A stretch of DNA of 64,000 bases from Marinobacter iranensis (GTDB taxonomy: Bacteria > Pseudomonadota > Gammaproteobacteria > Pseudomonadales > Oleiphilaceae): assembly GCF_029207565.1 (NCBI RefSeq), contig NZ_JANCMW010000006.1, positions 62,001 through 126,000 on the forward strand. The letters run 5' to 3'. The position numbers and the translations under genes were made by a program. The notes below the pieces were generated by a model that did no database searches, was not told the DNA's origin, and saw nothing but the letters and a program-made list of their open reading frames with translations. Shown here piece by piece: positions 44,451 to 54,558 of this stretch (positions are counted from its first letter, which is position 1; each line of letters begins with the position of its first letter).

Positions 44451-45734
44451 ATGGCAACTATAATGATGGTGATCATGATCGGGCTCTTGCTGCTGGGCTT
44501 CCCGATGATGGTTCCGCTGATTACCGGTGCGGTGGTCGGCTTTGTAATGATGTTTGACGGCTTTGGCCAGATGGGCACCTTTATTCAGCAAATGATGGGA
44601 GGTATCCGCCCTGCCTCACTCATTGCCGTACCCATGTTCATTCTCGCGGCGGATATCATGACCCGCGGCCAGTCCGCCGACCGTCTGATCCATATGGTGA
44701 TGGCGTTCATCGGACACATAAAGGGCGGACTTGCCATCAGTACGGCGACGTCCTGTACGCTCTTCGGTGCGGTTTCCGGTTCCACCCAGGCCACTGTTGT
44801 GGCTGTTGGCTCTCCCCTGAGGCCAAAACTACTCAAAGCGGGCTATTCCGATTCGTTTTCACTGGCGCTGATCATCAATTCCAGTGATATTGCGTTTCTG
44901 ATCCCCCCCAGTATCGGCTTCATTATTTACGGGGTTATCTCCGAGACTTCCATTGCCGAGCTGTTTATTGCCGGTATTGGTCCCGGCATCATGATTCTGG
45001 TCATGTTTTCGATTTACTGCCTGATCTATGCTTACGTCAAGAAGGTTCCCACCGAGGAAAGGGCCGGCTGGAGAGAGCGGGGGGTCGCCGTCCGTGAAGC
45101 ACTATGGCCGCTGTTCTTTCCGGTTATCATCGTGGGCGGTATCTATGGCGGCATTTTCAGCCCCACAGAAGCAGCGGCTGTGTGCGTGCTGTACGCATTC
45201 CTGCTCGAATTCGCGGTTTTCCGGTCACTGAAATTGCCAGACGTCTATCGCATTGCCAAGTCCACTGGCCTGATCACCGCTGTGGTTTTCATACTGGTTG
45301 CTGTCGGAAACGGCTTTTCGTGGATTATCTCCTTCGCACAGATTCCGCAAACCATACTCGAGGCTGTGGGCGTCAATGAGGCCGGCCCCGTTGGCGTGCT
45401 GATTGCTATCTGTGTCGCCTTCTTCGTTGCCTGCATGTTTGTGGATCCGATCGTAGTGATCCTGGTGCTGACGCCGATCTTTGCACCGGCGATTGAAGCC
45501 ACGGGCCTGGACCCGGTTCTTGTCGGGGTACTGATTACACTTCAGGTGGCCATAGGCTCGGCAACACCGCCCTTCGGGTGTGACATATTCACCGCCATAG
45601 CCATCTTCAAGCGCCCGTACTGGGAGGTAATCCGCGGTACACCACCGTTTGTCTTTATGCTGGTGGCAGCGGCGGGGCTGATTATCGCCTTCCCGCAAAT
45701 TGCGCTGTTCCTGCGTGATGTGGCGTTCCGCTGA
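44451..45734 (+). CDS. teaC: Ectoine TRAP transporter large permease TeaC (DctM type)
   Basis: Sodium-driven membrane subunit of 427 residues with about 12 hydrophobic segments. DctM signatures: LLLLGFPMMVPLITGAVVGF, AVSGSTQATVVAVGSPLRP, NSSDIAFLIPPSIGFIIYG, FSPTEAAAVCVLYAFLLE and IGSATPPFGCDIFT. AAAGGATAG precedes the ATG. It is followed after 32 bases by the UspA gene. Confidence 0.94.
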   Translation: MATIMMVIMIGLLLLGFPMMVPLITGAVVGFVMMFDGFGQMGTFIQQMMGGIRPASLIAVPMFILAADIMTRGQSADRLIHMVMAFIGHIKGGLAISTATSCTLFGAVSGSTQATVVAVGSPLRPKLLKAGYSDSFSLALIINSSDIAFLIPPSIGFIIYGVISETSIAELFIAGIGPGIMILVMFSIYCLIYAYVKKVPTEERAGWRERGVAVREALWPLFFPVIIVGGIYGGIFSPTEAAAVCVLYAFLLEFAVFRSLKLPDVYRIAKSTGLITAVVFILVAVGNGFSWIISFAQIPQTILEAVGVNEAGPVGVLIAICVAFFVACMFVDPIVVILVLTPIFAPAIEATGLDPVLVGVLITLQVAIGSATPPFGCDIFTAIAIFKRPYWEVIRGTPPFVFMLVAAAGLIIAFPQIALFLRDVAFR

Positions 45735-45766
45735 GGGCTGTAGAGACCAATTTCAGGGAGAAGAAC

Positions 45767-46207
45767 ATGTTCAAAAAGATCCTGGTGGCCGTTGATGGCT
45801 CCAAGTCCTCCTTCAAGGCCCTGGACAAAGCTATTGAACTGCAGCAGCTCATGGATACCGAGATCTATCTGATTTGTGTGTATAAGCATCACAGTCTGTT
45901 CGAGGCGTCTCTTTCGATTGGTCGACCCGATAGTATGGATATCCCTGACAAAGTGTTGTCGGAATACGCCAAGGAAATCGTCAACCATGCCAAGGAAATG
46001 GCAAAGGAAAAGGGTGCGGTGAAAGTCCGGGGGTTCGTCAAGGCCGGGCGCCCCTCCAGTGTTATCGTCAAGTTTGCTCAGGACAAGGAGGCAGACCTGA
46101 TTGTGGTCGGTACCCGGGGCACACACAGCGATAAAGAGGGCATATTGCTCGGCAGCGTTTCCCATCGGGTGGCTTCCCGTGCCAAGTGCCCGGTATTGGT
46201 AGTCTAG
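45767..46207 (+). CDS. teaD: Universal stress protein TeaD, regulator of the TRAP transporter
   Basis: UspA-fold cytoplasmic protein of 146 residues. ILVAVDGSKSSFKALDKAIEL at the N terminus and VGTRGTHSDKEGILLGSVSHRVASRAKCPVLVV at the C terminus contain the G-x2-G-x9-G-S/T ATP-binding pattern of ATP-binding UspA proteins. In Halomonas, TeaD restrains ectoine uptake through TeaABC; the same position in the operon supports that role here. AGGGAG precedes the ATG. Confidence 0.9.
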   Translation: MFKKILVAVDGSKSSFKALDKAIELQQLMDTEIYLICVYKHHSLFEASLSIGRPDSMDIPDKVLSEYAKEIVNHAKEMAKEKGAVKVRGFVKAGRPSSVIVKFAQDKEADLIVVGTRGTHSDKEGILLGSVSHRVASRAKCPVLVV

Positions 46208-46220
46208 CGCTGCCCGCACA

Positions 46221-48494
46221 TCAGGAAATCTCGACCCGATCCCGGCCCGCTTCCTTGGCCCGGTAGAGTGCCCGGTCGGCCAGGCCCAACAGGCTGTCCG
46301 GGGAGTCGCTGCATTCGGGCCAACTGGACACACCCACCGATATGGTGACGTTTCCCAAACCAAAGCCCCCATGTTCCACAGGCATGGCGCGAACCGCACG
46401 GGCGAGTTCGCTTGCCTTGTCGTAGGCGGCTTTGGCACTGGAGCCAGCCATGATGATGACGAACTCCTCGCCGCCGAACCGGCATACCACATCGCTGTCG
46501 CGGAAATGCCGTGCCAGCATATTCGCCACGGCTTTGAGGGCGGAGTCTCCGGCTTCGTGTCCGTGGGTATCATTGAACCGCTTGAAGTGGTCGATATCCA
46601 CAATCAGCAAAGACAGGGGTTGGTCACTGCGCAGGGCAACGGCGGACTCGTGCTCCAATAGCTGATCGAAATAGCGGCGGTTCTTCAGGCCGGTCAGCGC
46701 GTCTTCATAGGAATACTTCTGCAAATCTTCGCGCAGGCTGATGCTTGAGAGCGCTATACCAATTTTCTGCACGCCCTGACTGAGCGCCTGAAACAGCCGG
46801 GCGGCCCCATAATCCGTGCCGTCGGCGGCAAATTCTTCCGGCACTTCCACGAACAGCAGGGCCATGGTCACCTGCCCCTCGGTTGCGGACTGCAGGTTAA
46901 TCCACAGGCACAGCGAACCGTCCACGCCCTCCTGCCATTCCGACCAGGACTGATCCGCTGCTTCACTGTAACGGGCTGGTACCTGACTGTGTGGCGGCGG
47001 ACCGTTGGGGGTCTCTATATAGGGTGGAGACTCAGGCTCCCCCGCGTATCCCCAACGGGTCAATAACTCGTAGGCCTGGCCGTCATCCACCCGCTTATAG
47101 AGTGTGCCTCTCAAAGGGCTACAAAGATCAGGCAGCCGGCGCGACAGCACGTGGAACGTCTGGTTCAGGCTGATGCAGTCCTGCAGTTCGGCAATGATGT
47201 CATTCAGAACCCGGGTTTTCTCGTTTTCAAACGTCAACAGGCGAACCCTGGCCTGTTCACGGCGGGCCAGCGCCTCGGCCTTCTCGGTCCTTTCGGCAAC
47301 CTGTTGCTCCAGGGAAAGGTTCAGGCGATGCAGCGCCTGCTGTGTGCGGGCGTAGTGCCACAATGAAATCAACACAACCGCCAGCGAGAAAATCAACGTG
47401 CCCCAACTGACCGGTACCCGCCACCAGGGAAGGACACCATGAGCAACCGCCATGTCCAGGACCAACAGAGAACAGAACACCCCATAGGCCGCGAGTATCA
47501 CCTGTTGCTCGATCTGCAGATGACGGAAACGCCTTGTCACCACAATGAAGACGGCGGTCAGCGAGACGAGCAGCATCGCATCAAACACCGGGAAGGTTGA
47601 GGAAAGATTCACCAAACCGGTCAAGGCAAGACCGATGGCCGACACTGCGTAGACCAGATGTATTTTCCAGACCAGATTGATCAGCCAGGGACGATGATCC
47701 GCGAACCACTGCTCCAGCAACAAGGCCATGGCCACCGGCAACATGTAGTAGGAACCCGCGGCCAGATAATCCCACAGCAGCGGCACATTCCAGAGCAATT
47801 GACTGGCCTGGCTGTCAGCCAGCAGCATCAGCGCCGAAGACAGAGAAAACAGGGCGATGCTGGCAAAACTCTTTTTATCGGTCTGCAGCAGCGCAAAAAT
47901 GAGGGTAAGCAGCGCTATCAGCGCCGAGAACCCCGAAATAACCAGTGCTTCCAGGGAGTTTTTCAGTATGAACATGGTGAGCTCAGGGCGTTCCATGATG
48001 GCCACCTCGCCCCAAAGGCCGATATCGGTGTAATCGGAGAAAACCCGGAAATAAGCCTGTTTACCCCCGAACCCTTCCGGCAACGGGATGGCATGCCATG
48101 GCCAGCCTTCGAACCGGCCCCGCCCCACATCATCGAAGGTGCCGTACTGGTAGATAGTTTCACCATCCAGCCAGACCTGGACAATCAGGTCCACGCTAAA
48201 GATATACAGTACCGGGTCCCGCCACTCCCTTTCAGGCAGGGTAACCCGATACCACACGTGCTCACGCCCGTCCCGGCCCGGTGGGTTGGAGGGAAAACCA
48301 ATCGCCTGCCATTGCTCGGGCTCCCCAGCAAAAATCCATCGGGGAACACCATCGTCTGTTAACGGCGAATCACCCCAGCGGTACTCCCAGCCTTCTTCCA
48401 GGTCAACTGCTGCCAAAGCTGCGGGCGAGACCAAAAAGCTCAGCACAATAAGGAAGATCAGGCTTCCTGCCTTTGAGGGGTACAGCATCTGCAT
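46221..48494 (-). CDS. Membrane diguanylate cyclase with 7TMR-DISM sensor
   Basis: Makes cyclic di-GMP. Predicted signal peptide or first helix, an extracytoplasmic jelly-roll-like part (residues about 30-160; VWYRVTLPEREWRDPVLYIF), seven membrane helices to about residue 370, a coiled coil (LNLSLEQQVAERTEKAEALARREQ), a GAF-like stretch and a GGDEF domain. The active site is GGEEF near residue 670 and RDSD five residues before it forms an intact product-inhibition site. The start is unsure: ATG 48494 and ATG 48488 are both possible and the frame remains open to a GTG at 48554. Convergent with teaD. Confidence 0.9.
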   Translation of the reverse strand: MQMLYPSKAGSLIFLIVLSFLVSPAALAAVDLEEGWEYRWGDSPLTDDGVPRWIFAGEPEQWQAIGFPSNPPGRDGREHVWYRVTLPEREWRDPVLYIFSVDLIVQVWLDGETIYQYGTFDDVGRGRFEGWPWHAIPLPEGFGGKQAYFRVFSDYTDIGLWGEVAIMERPELTMFILKNSLEALVISGFSALIALLTLIFALLQTDKKSFASIALFSLSSALMLLADSQASQLLWNVPLLWDYLAAGSYYMLPVAMALLLEQWFADHRPWLINLVWKIHLVYAVSAIGLALTGLVNLSSTFPVFDAMLLVSLTAVFIVVTRRFRHLQIEQQVILAAYGVFCSLLVLDMAVAHGVLPWWRVPVSWGTLIFSLAVVLISLWHYARTQQALHRLNLSLEQQVAERTEKAEALARREQARVRLLTFENEKTRVLNDIIAELQDCISLNQTFHVLSRRLPDLCSPLRGTLYKRVDDGQAYELLTRWGYAGEPESPPYIETPNGPPPHSQVPARYSEAADQSWSEWQEGVDGSLCLWINLQSATEGQVTMALLFVEVPEEFAADGTDYGAARLFQALSQGVQKIGIALSSISLREDLQKYSYEDALTGLKNRRYFDQLLEHESAVALRSDQPLSLLIVDIDHFKRFNDTHGHEAGDSALKAVANMLARHFRDSDVVCRFGGEEFVIIMAGSSAKAAYDKASELARAVRAMPVEHGGFGLGNVTISVGVSSWPECSDSPDSLLGLADRALYRAKEAGRDRVEIS

Positions 48495-48659
48495 ACAGTA
48501 ACTGTGCCTGTCGCTTTGGAATACAGTAGTTGCATTATAGAACACCCGTGCCACTAAACTCTCTCAAGGGCACGACAAATACAAGCTTTTACTGCACCAA
48601 CGCGGTGGTGGCATCGGCGCGGGTTTCCGCGAGGGTATGCCAGGCGGTACTCTAGGCAG

Positions 48660-49616
48660 ATGACTGATACCCATCCGACATCTTATAAAGGCGTTATCCC
48701 CACCCCTACCTGGGCCTTCCGGCAATACGAACGAATCCGGCGCTGGCTGCCGGATGGTTTACCAGCGGAACAACAACCTCGACCGCAAGCGTTGGATAAT
48801 CTGGCGCCATTGGCCGATCAGTTCCAGGTCTTTGTGTTTGACGCCTTTGGTGTGCTCAACGCGGGCCCCAGGGCCTTTCCCGGGGCCATTGAGCGGTTCC
48901 GGGCATTGCAGCGGATGGGCAAACAGGTTCAGATTCTCTCCAATGCCGCCACCGCCAGCCAGCCCAGACTGGTGGACAAATACCGGCGCATGGGGTTCGA
49001 CATCACACCCGATCAACTGATCTCAAGCCGATGGCTTCTGGAACAATCCCTCAACGGCAGAGTGCGGGAAGGTAACTGGGGCGTGATTGCCCCGGAGCAA
49101 TCGGAGCCCGGCACGCTGCCTATCCACTGGCATCCCGTCCGGCCACCGGTCAACGGGCAGCTGAAACGGGAACTGGACGCCTACGACGGCCTGGTCATGC
49201 TGAGCAGTGAAGGCTGGAACGAAGAGATGCAGTCGGCTCTTGAAGCCAGCCTGAGCGAACGGCCAAGACCCCTGGAAATCGCCAATCCGGACCTGGTGGC
49301 ACCCCGTGGTGACTGCCTGACCCTGGAGCCCGGGTTTTTCGCGCACCAGGCGCGGGAAGCCAGTGGCGTTATGCCAGAGTTTTATGGCAAGCCCTACGCC
49401 CCGGCTTTTCGGGCGGTGTTGGAGCGCTTTGTTGAGGTACCACCGGAACAGATACTGATGGTAGGGGACACCCTGCACACGGATATTCTGGGCGGGCAGA
49501 ATGCCGGTATGAAAACCCTGCTGGTCACCGCCGAGGGATCACTGCAGGGCATGGACATACCGGACTGCATTGCACAGTCCGGCATTGCACCGGATTTTAT
49601 CGCCCCGGAAATCTGA
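48660..49616 (+). CDS. HAD-superfamily hydrolase, NagD-like class IIA
   Basis: HAD-fold protein of 318 residues. Motif I reads VFVFDAFGVLNAG: the nucleophile Asp is present but the usual second Asp is Phe, as in the DxFG/DxWG subgroup of class IIA proteins. Motif II is ILSNAATAS, and motif IV is MVGDTLHTDILGGQNAGMKTLLV. The large class IIA cap lies between. The phosphate ester substrate is unknown. Divergent from the diguanylate cyclase gene; a hairpin spans its stop codon. Confidence 0.85.
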   Translation: MTDTHPTSYKGVIPTPTWAFRQYERIRRWLPDGLPAEQQPRPQALDNLAPLADQFQVFVFDAFGVLNAGPRAFPGAIERFRALQRMGKQVQILSNAATASQPRLVDKYRRMGFDITPDQLISSRWLLEQSLNGRVREGNWGVIAPEQSEPGTLPIHWHPVRPPVNGQLKRELDAYDGLVMLSSEGWNEEMQSALEASLSERPRPLEIANPDLVAPRGDCLTLEPGFFAHQAREASGVMPEFYGKPYAPAFRAVLERFVEVPPEQILMVGDTLHTDILGGQNAGMKTLLVTAEGSLQGMDIPDCIAQSGIAPDFIAPEI

Positions 49617-49631
49617 AACCGGGGCGATTTT
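49601..49631 (+). terminator. Intrinsic terminator spanning the stop codon of the HAD gene
   Basis: Stem CGCCCCGG / CCGGGGCG with a 10-base loop that contains the TGA stop (49614-49616), followed by ATTTTCT. Lies between the convergent HAD gene and potD. Confidence 0.65.
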
Positions 49632-49644
49632 CTCCGGGGAGTGA

Positions 49645-50688
49645 TTACTGCCCGGACTTCAGCATTTCCCAGTATCTGGTGTACACCTGCATGGCGTCAT
49701 CACCCACGTCTTCCTGGAATTCGGCGTTGGTGAGATCTTCCGGTGTCGGGTAGCTGGTGCGGTCGTTGGCCACTTCATCGCTCAACAATTCGCGGGCCGC
49801 CAGGTTGGGTGTGGCATAGCCGATGTCTTCACTGATCAGTGCGGAAATTTCCGGTTTCATGACGAAGCTGATGAACTGGTGGGCGGCGTCTGCATTCTCG
49901 GCATTCTTGGGAATCACGAAGCTATCCAGCCAGACAATGGTGCCCTCTTCAGGATAGACGTACTCCAGCGAGGGCATGTCTTCCTCGCCCATCACCGCTT
50001 CACCGTTCCAGATCATGCCGATATCGGTTTCACCTTCCAAGTAGGGCATCCTTGGCGCGTCCGAGTTGAAAGTACGCACCGACGGCATCAGTTCGGTCAG
50101 TTTTTCGTAGGCTTCCTCAATCTCGTCCGGGTTGGTGCTGTTGCCGGAATAACCGAGCACCCGCAAACCGATGTGGAATACTTCGCGCATGTCGTTGGTG
50201 AGCATCACGCGGCCCTCATATTCTTCATCCCACAGGTCCGCCCAGGCCTTCACTTCATCGCCATCGACGTCGCTGGCATCGTAGGCAAGGCCGGTGGTGC
50301 CCCAGAGGTAGGGAACGCTGTATTCGTTGTCGGGGTCGATATCCAGGTTGGTCAGTTCCGGGTCCAGCTTTTCGAAGCCTTCTATTTTGCTGCGATCAAT
50401 CTTCTCCAGCAGGCCCTCTTCCCGCATCTTGTTGACGTAGTAGGTGGAAGGCAGCGCCAGATCGTACTGGCCGCTTTCATCGAGCAGTTTCAACCGCGCG
50501 TACATGGCCTCATTGCTGTCGTAGGTGGTGTAGACCACCTGGATACCGGTTTCTTCCTCGAAGCGGTCCAGTACTTCCTGAGGCATGTATTCGGACCAGT
50601 TATACAGGTTCAGTACCTGCGGTTCTTCCCGGGAACCGCAACCGGTCAGGGTCGCGGCCACCAGGCCTGCCAGCGCCAGTCTTTTCAT
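49645..50688 (-). CDS. potD: Polyamine ABC transporter substrate-binding lipoprotein PotD
   Basis: Spermidine/putrescine-type binding protein of about 347 residues. The signal ends in LTGC, so it may be lipid-anchored. VLNLYNWSEYMPQEVLDRFEEETG and DLALPSTYYVNKMREEGLL are PotD/PotF hallmarks, and the end is MQVYTRYWEMLKSGQ. ATG 50688 is set by AAGGAG six bases upstream and overlaps the potC stop by 4 bases. Last gene of a dctP-potABCD operon. Confidence 0.92.
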   Translation of the reverse strand: MKRLALAGLVAATLTGCGSREEPQVLNLYNWSEYMPQEVLDRFEEETGIQVVYTTYDSNEAMYARLKLLDESGQYDLALPSTYYVNKMREEGLLEKIDRSKIEGFEKLDPELTNLDIDPDNEYSVPYLWGTTGLAYDASDVDGDEVKAWADLWDEEYEGRVMLTNDMREVFHIGLRVLGYSGNSTNPDEIEEAYEKLTELMPSVRTFNSDAPRMPYLEGETDIGMIWNGEAVMGEEDMPSLEYVYPEEGTIVWLDSFVIPKNAENADAAHQFISFVMKPEISALISEDIGYATPNLAARELLSDEVANDRTSYPTPEDLTNAEFQEDVGDDAMQVYTRYWEMLKSGQ

Positions 50689-51455
50689 CGTTTGCTCCTT
50701 GTCAGTATCCATTGGGACAGCATCAACATCGTCAGGGAAAATATCAGTAACAGGGTGCCCAGGGCATTCACTTCGGGTTTCAGGCCCACACGCACCATAG
50801 AATAGATGCGCAGCGGCAGAATTTCATAGCTGGGGCCACTGACAAACGTGCTGACCACCACGTCATCCAGGGACAGGGTAAAACCCAGCAGCCAACCGGC
50901 CAGCAAGGCTGGCATGATAACGGGGATCAGTACCGTGCGGGTCATGGTAAAATCACTGGCCCCCAGATCCCGCGCCGCTTCGGGCAGGCTTTCATCGAAC
51001 CCGCTCAGCCTTGCCATTACGGTTATCACCACGAACGGCAGGCAAAAGGTTACGTGGGCCAACAGCAGGGAGACAAACCCCAGTTGCAGACCCACCAGCA
51101 GGAACAGCGCCAGCAGCGAGATAGCCAGCACGATCTCCGGCGACATCATCACCACAAACAGCATGCCTCGCAGCATGCGCTTGCCACGAAACCGATACCG
51201 GTGAAGGGCCAGGGCCGTCAACGCACCGATGATGGTCGACACCGTGGCGGCCGACAGGGCCAGCCACAGGGAATTCCACATGGCCTGCACCATGGCGTGG
51301 TTGTTGAACAGTGACTCGTACCATTGAAGACTAAGCCCGCCCCACCGGTAGCCGGTGCGGGAATTGTTAAAGGAAAACACCACCAGCACCAGGATGGGCA
51401 GGTAGAGCAAGACATACACCAGAGTGAGGTAAGTTTTCGGCAACCAGCGGCTCAC
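50685..51455 (-). CDS. potC: Polyamine ABC transporter permease PotC
   Basis: Inner-membrane permease of 256 residues with six hydrophobic segments. The ATPase-contact motif is PEAARDLGASDFTMTRTVLIP, and FTLSLDDVVVSTFVSGPS is the PotC/PotI signature. Overlaps potB and potD by 4 bases each. Confidence 0.93.
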   Translation of the reverse strand: MSRWLPKTYLTLVYVLLYLPILVLVVFSFNNSRTGYRWGGLSLQWYESLFNNHAMVQAMWNSLWLALSAATVSTIIGALTALALHRYRFRGKRMLRGMLFVVMMSPEIVLAISLLALFLLVGLQLGFVSLLLAHVTFCLPFVVITVMARLSGFDESLPEAARDLGASDFTMTRTVLIPVIMPALLAGWLLGFTLSLDDVVVSTFVSGPSYEILPLRIYSMVRVGLKPEVNALGTLLLIFSLTMLMLSQWILTRSKR

Positions 51456-52312
51456 GTTTGCGCCTCCTCCCCCAGCCGCCGCTGGCTGAGCCTGTGGGCG
51501 AACAGCAATACGGCCATTGCTACCGTCAACAGGATGCTCGCAGCAGCACCGAAGGGCCAGTCCCGGGCATCCAGGAACTGGTTCTTGATAACGTTGCCCA
51601 CAAGCAGGTTACGGGCGCCACCCAGTATGTCCGCCACAAAGAACAGGCCCATGGCTGGCAGCAATACCAGCATCACGCCAGCCAGTACACCCGGCAGAGT
51701 CAGGGGTACTGTGACATGCAGGAAAGTTGAAAGTTTACCCGCTCCCAGATCGTGCGAGGCCATCAACAGTTCCTGCCTGAGATCCTCAAAAACCGAGTAC
51801 AGCGGCAGGATCATGAACGGCAGCAGCAGGTACACCAGCCCGATAATCACCGCGCCTTCGGTGTAGAGCATTTTCAACGGCTCGTCGATAAGCCCCACGG
51901 CCATCAGCGCGTTGTTGATCAGCCCGTTGGTGGCTAAAAGCAGCTTCAGTGCGTAGGTACGCACCAGGGAATTGGTCCAGAACGGCACGATCAGCAAGAA
52001 TATCAGCAGAGTCTGGCGCTGTTTGCCCAGGCCGGACAGGGCCCAGGCAAAAGGATAGCCGATCAACAGGCAGAAAAAGGTGGTCATGCCCGCCATATAG
52101 AGGGAGTTGAGGAAGACATCCAGGTACAACGGATCAAACAGTTGCCGGTAACTGTCCAGATTCAGCGGCAACGAAAGAAAGGTGCCCGGATCCCGGGTCA
52201 TGACGCTGGCACCTACCACCAGCAGGTTGGGGATGAGTACCAGGAGCAGCAACCAGCCCCAGACCAGAACCAGTACGGCGGTTTTGAAGGGCTGCTGTAA
52301 CACCCTATGCAT
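51452..52312 (-). CDS. potB: Polyamine ABC transporter permease PotB
   Basis: Inner-membrane permease of 286 residues, about six hydrophobic segments. The [20 protein letters not shown] region and the contact loop [20 protein letters not shown] are PotB/PotH-like, as is [24 protein letters not shown] near the C terminus. Overlaps potA by 8 bases and potC by 4, so expression is tightly coupled. Confidence 0.93.
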   Translation of the reverse strand: MHRVLQQPFKTAVLVLVWGWLLLLVLIPNLLVVGASVMTRDPGTFLSLPLNLDSYRQLFDPLYLDVFLNSLYMAGMTTFFCLLIGYPFAWALSGLGKQRQTLLIFLLIVPFWTNSLVRTYALKLLLATNGLINNALMAVGLIDEPLKMLYTEGAVIIGLVYLLLPFMILPLYSVFEDLRQELLMASHDLGAGKLSTFLHVTVPLTLPGVLAGVMLVLLPAMGLFFVADILGGARNLLVGNVIKNQFLDARDWPFGAAASILLTVAMAVLLFAHRLSQRRLGEEAQT

Positions 52313-53432
52313 CCGTGGCCAGCCCTTCTGCCTCTTCGTTCACCGGTTCCAGCTCCACCGGCAGCAACCACTCCCAGCCATCCACCCAACTGACCCGTAC
52401 TGCCTCTCCCAGCCTGTAATCGAAGGCCGGATCGTCTTCGTCAAAGAATTCGCTGGCCAGCACCTCGGTGCCATCCTCAAGGTGAATCACCGAATCCAGT
52501 GTGCTGCCCTTGTAGTTTCTTTCAACGATCTTGCCGGCCAGGCCCTGCTCGTCCTCCGGCGCCAACACACGAATATCCTCCGGGCGCAGCAGCACGTTGA
52601 CCTGTTCACCCTTGCGCACCGCGAACGTCGGTTTCTGCAGCGTACGGCGCAGGCTCAGGATATCCAAGGTGATGGCGCTTTCATCAACAGAAGCCAGATA
52701 GCCGGGGAACAGGTTGGCCTCGCCCACGAATCGCGCTGTAAAGAGGTTGGCAGGCCGTTCATAGATTTCCCGGGGCGTGCCCAGTTGCTGAACCTCACCG
52801 TCTTTCAGCACCACCACCCGGTCCGACATGGACAAGGCTTCTTCCTGGTCGTGGGTGACAAACACGAAGGTAATGCCCAGTTCCCTCTGCAGGCGCTTCA
52901 GTTCCGCCTGCATGGTACGGCGCAGCTTGTAGTCCAGGGCAGACAGAGGCTCATCCAGCAACAACAGTTGCGGGCGTTTGACCACCGCACGGGCAATAGC
53001 CACCCGTTGCTGTTGTCCACCGGACAACTGGTGCGGCTTGCGGCTTGCGAATTCCTGCAATTGCACCATTGCCAATACCTCATCCACCCGCTGGCGTATT
53101 TCATCCTTCGGCCGCTTCTCCATTTTCAGGCCATAGGCGACGTTGTCGTACACCGACATATGGGGAAACAGCGCGTAGTTCTGGAACACGGTGTTGAGCG
53201 GGCGATGCTCAGGGGCGGCATGGGTAATGTCGTGGCCGGAAAGGATCACCGACCCGATGTCCGGCTGCTCGAAGCCCGCTATCAGCCGCAGCAGTGTGGT
53301 CTTACCACAACCGGACGGGCCAAGCAGCGTGATGAACTCGCCGTCCAGGATATCCAGGTCCAGCGAGTCCAGCACGGTTTTGCCGTCGAACGCCTTGGAG
53401 ACGTTCTTCAGGGAGAGTAGCGTCTCTTTCAT
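52305..53432 (-). CDS. potA: Polyamine ABC transporter ATPase PotA
   Basis: Cytoplasmic ATPase of 375 residues. Walker A is GPSGCGKTT, the signature [19 protein letters not shown], Walker [13 protein letters not shown] and the H-loop [17 protein letters not shown]-terminal TOBE regulatory domain follows (for example [13 protein letters not shown]). Its ATG overlaps the stop codon of an upstream TRAP binding-protein gene (ATGA), an unusual arrangement. Confidence 0.94.
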   Translation of the reverse strand: MKETLLSLKNVSKAFDGKTVLDSLDLDILDGEFITLLGPSGCGKTTLLRLIAGFEQPDIGSVILSGHDITHAAPEHRPLNTVFQNYALFPHMSVYDNVAYGLKMEKRPKDEIRQRVDEVLAMVQLQEFASRKPHQLSGGQQQRVAIARAVVKRPQLLLLDEPLSALDYKLRRTMQAELKRLQRELGITFVFVTHDQEEALSMSDRVVVLKDGEVQQLGTPREIYERPANLFTARFVGEANLFPGYLASVDESAITLDILSLRRTLQKPTFAVRKGEQVNVLLRPEDIRVLAPEDEQGLAGKIVERNYKGSTLDSVIHLEDGTEVLASEFFDEDDPAFDYRLGEAVRVSWVDGWEWLLPVELEPVNEEAEGLATDA

Positions 53433-54499
53433 TCACCCGAAACGCTGTTGAGGTAGGCCTTGTCGGAGATGTTCGTCCACTGCCGGACCTGTTCCAGGTA
53501 CTCCTGCTGTGAAGTGATAATTTCCCTGGCCAACTCGTCCTTCTTCGCCTCTTCCGCCAGCAGCTTTTCGGTAGCCTCTCGCAGGGCGTCAATGACCTCC
53601 GGCGGGAAGGTCTTGTGGGTTACGTCCGGATAATCCTCCTTCATGCGATCCCAGGCCACGCCACTTGCGTGCGTGCTCTGGATATACATGTCGTAGGCGG
53701 CAGTGCGCATGGAAACCCGCAGGATTTCCTGCAGTTCTTCGGGCAGCTTATCCCAGGTTTCCTTATTGATCAGGAATTGCACTTCCGCGCCCGGCTCCTG
53801 CCAACCCGAGTAGTAGTATTTTGCGATCTGGTGGAAACCCATCTGGAAATCCAGTGCCGGGCCTACCCACTCCAGGGCGTCAATCGTGCCCCTTTCCAAT
53901 GCGCTGTACAGCTCACCAGGAGGAATATTGGTGACGGCGACACCCACCTCGGACATCACTTCGCCGGCAAACCCGGGCGTACGCATTTTCAGGCCCTGGA
54001 GGTCTTCGACACTTTCGATTTCCTCACGGAACCAGCCACCCATCTGGTTGCCGGTGTTACCGCCCGGAAACGACAGCAGTCCATGGGGCCGATACACCTT
54101 TTCCATCAATTCCATGCCATCGCCGTAGTAAAACCAGGCGTATTGCTCTTGCGCGAGCATCCCGAAAGGCACGGTGGTGAAGTACATGGCATTGGGAATC
54201 GAGCCCTTGTAGTAATAGGACGCGGTGTGCCCCATGTCATACTGGCCAGCCTTCACCATATCGAAGATGCCAAACGGCGCCTTGTGCTTGTTGGAGGAAT
54301 CAATCCGGAACTGCAGGCGGCCACCGGACATTTTCTCTGCCATGGCGGCCATGTTGCGGGGTGTTTCGCCCAGAATCGGGGAATTGGGCCCCCAGGTTTC
54401 AGCCAGGCGGATAGTGTAGGTTTCCTGGGCTGCCAGAGACGTGGACGCAAAGGACAACGCCAGGGCCAGGGCGGTCATGAAAGTTTTATGTATAGTCAT
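53429..54499 (-). CDS. Orphan TRAP transporter substrate-binding protein (DctP family)
   Basis: Periplasmic binding protein of 356 residues with a signal peptide (cleavage after LAAQ or SLAA). The TRAP fold is shown by [69 protein letters not shown] and [19 protein letters not shown], closest in style to the TakP/keto-acid or lactate group. No DctQ or DctM partner is adjacent; instead the gene is coupled by a 4-base overlap to potA. The ligand cannot be read from sequence. Confidence 0.88.
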   Translation of the reverse strand: MTIHKTFMTALALALSFASTSLAAQETYTIRLAETWGPNSPILGETPRNMAAMAEKMSGGRLQFRIDSSNKHKAPFGIFDMVKAGQYDMGHTASYYYKGSIPNAMYFTTVPFGMLAQEQYAWFYYGDGMELMEKVYRPHGLLSFPGGNTGNQMGGWFREEIESVEDLQGLKMRTPGFAGEVMSEVGVAVTNIPPGELYSALERGTIDALEWVGPALDFQMGFHQIAKYYYSGWQEPGAEVQFLINKETWDKLPEELQEILRVSMRTAAYDMYIQSTHASGVAWDRMKEDYPDVTHKTFPPEVIDALREATEKLLAEEAKKDELAREIITSQQEYLEQVRQWTNISDKAYLNSVSGE

Positions 54500-54558
54500 A
54501 ATTAGGTCAGGTTCCGTTTTTTATAGTGGTCGGATCAGATCGACCTCATCATAGCTTG

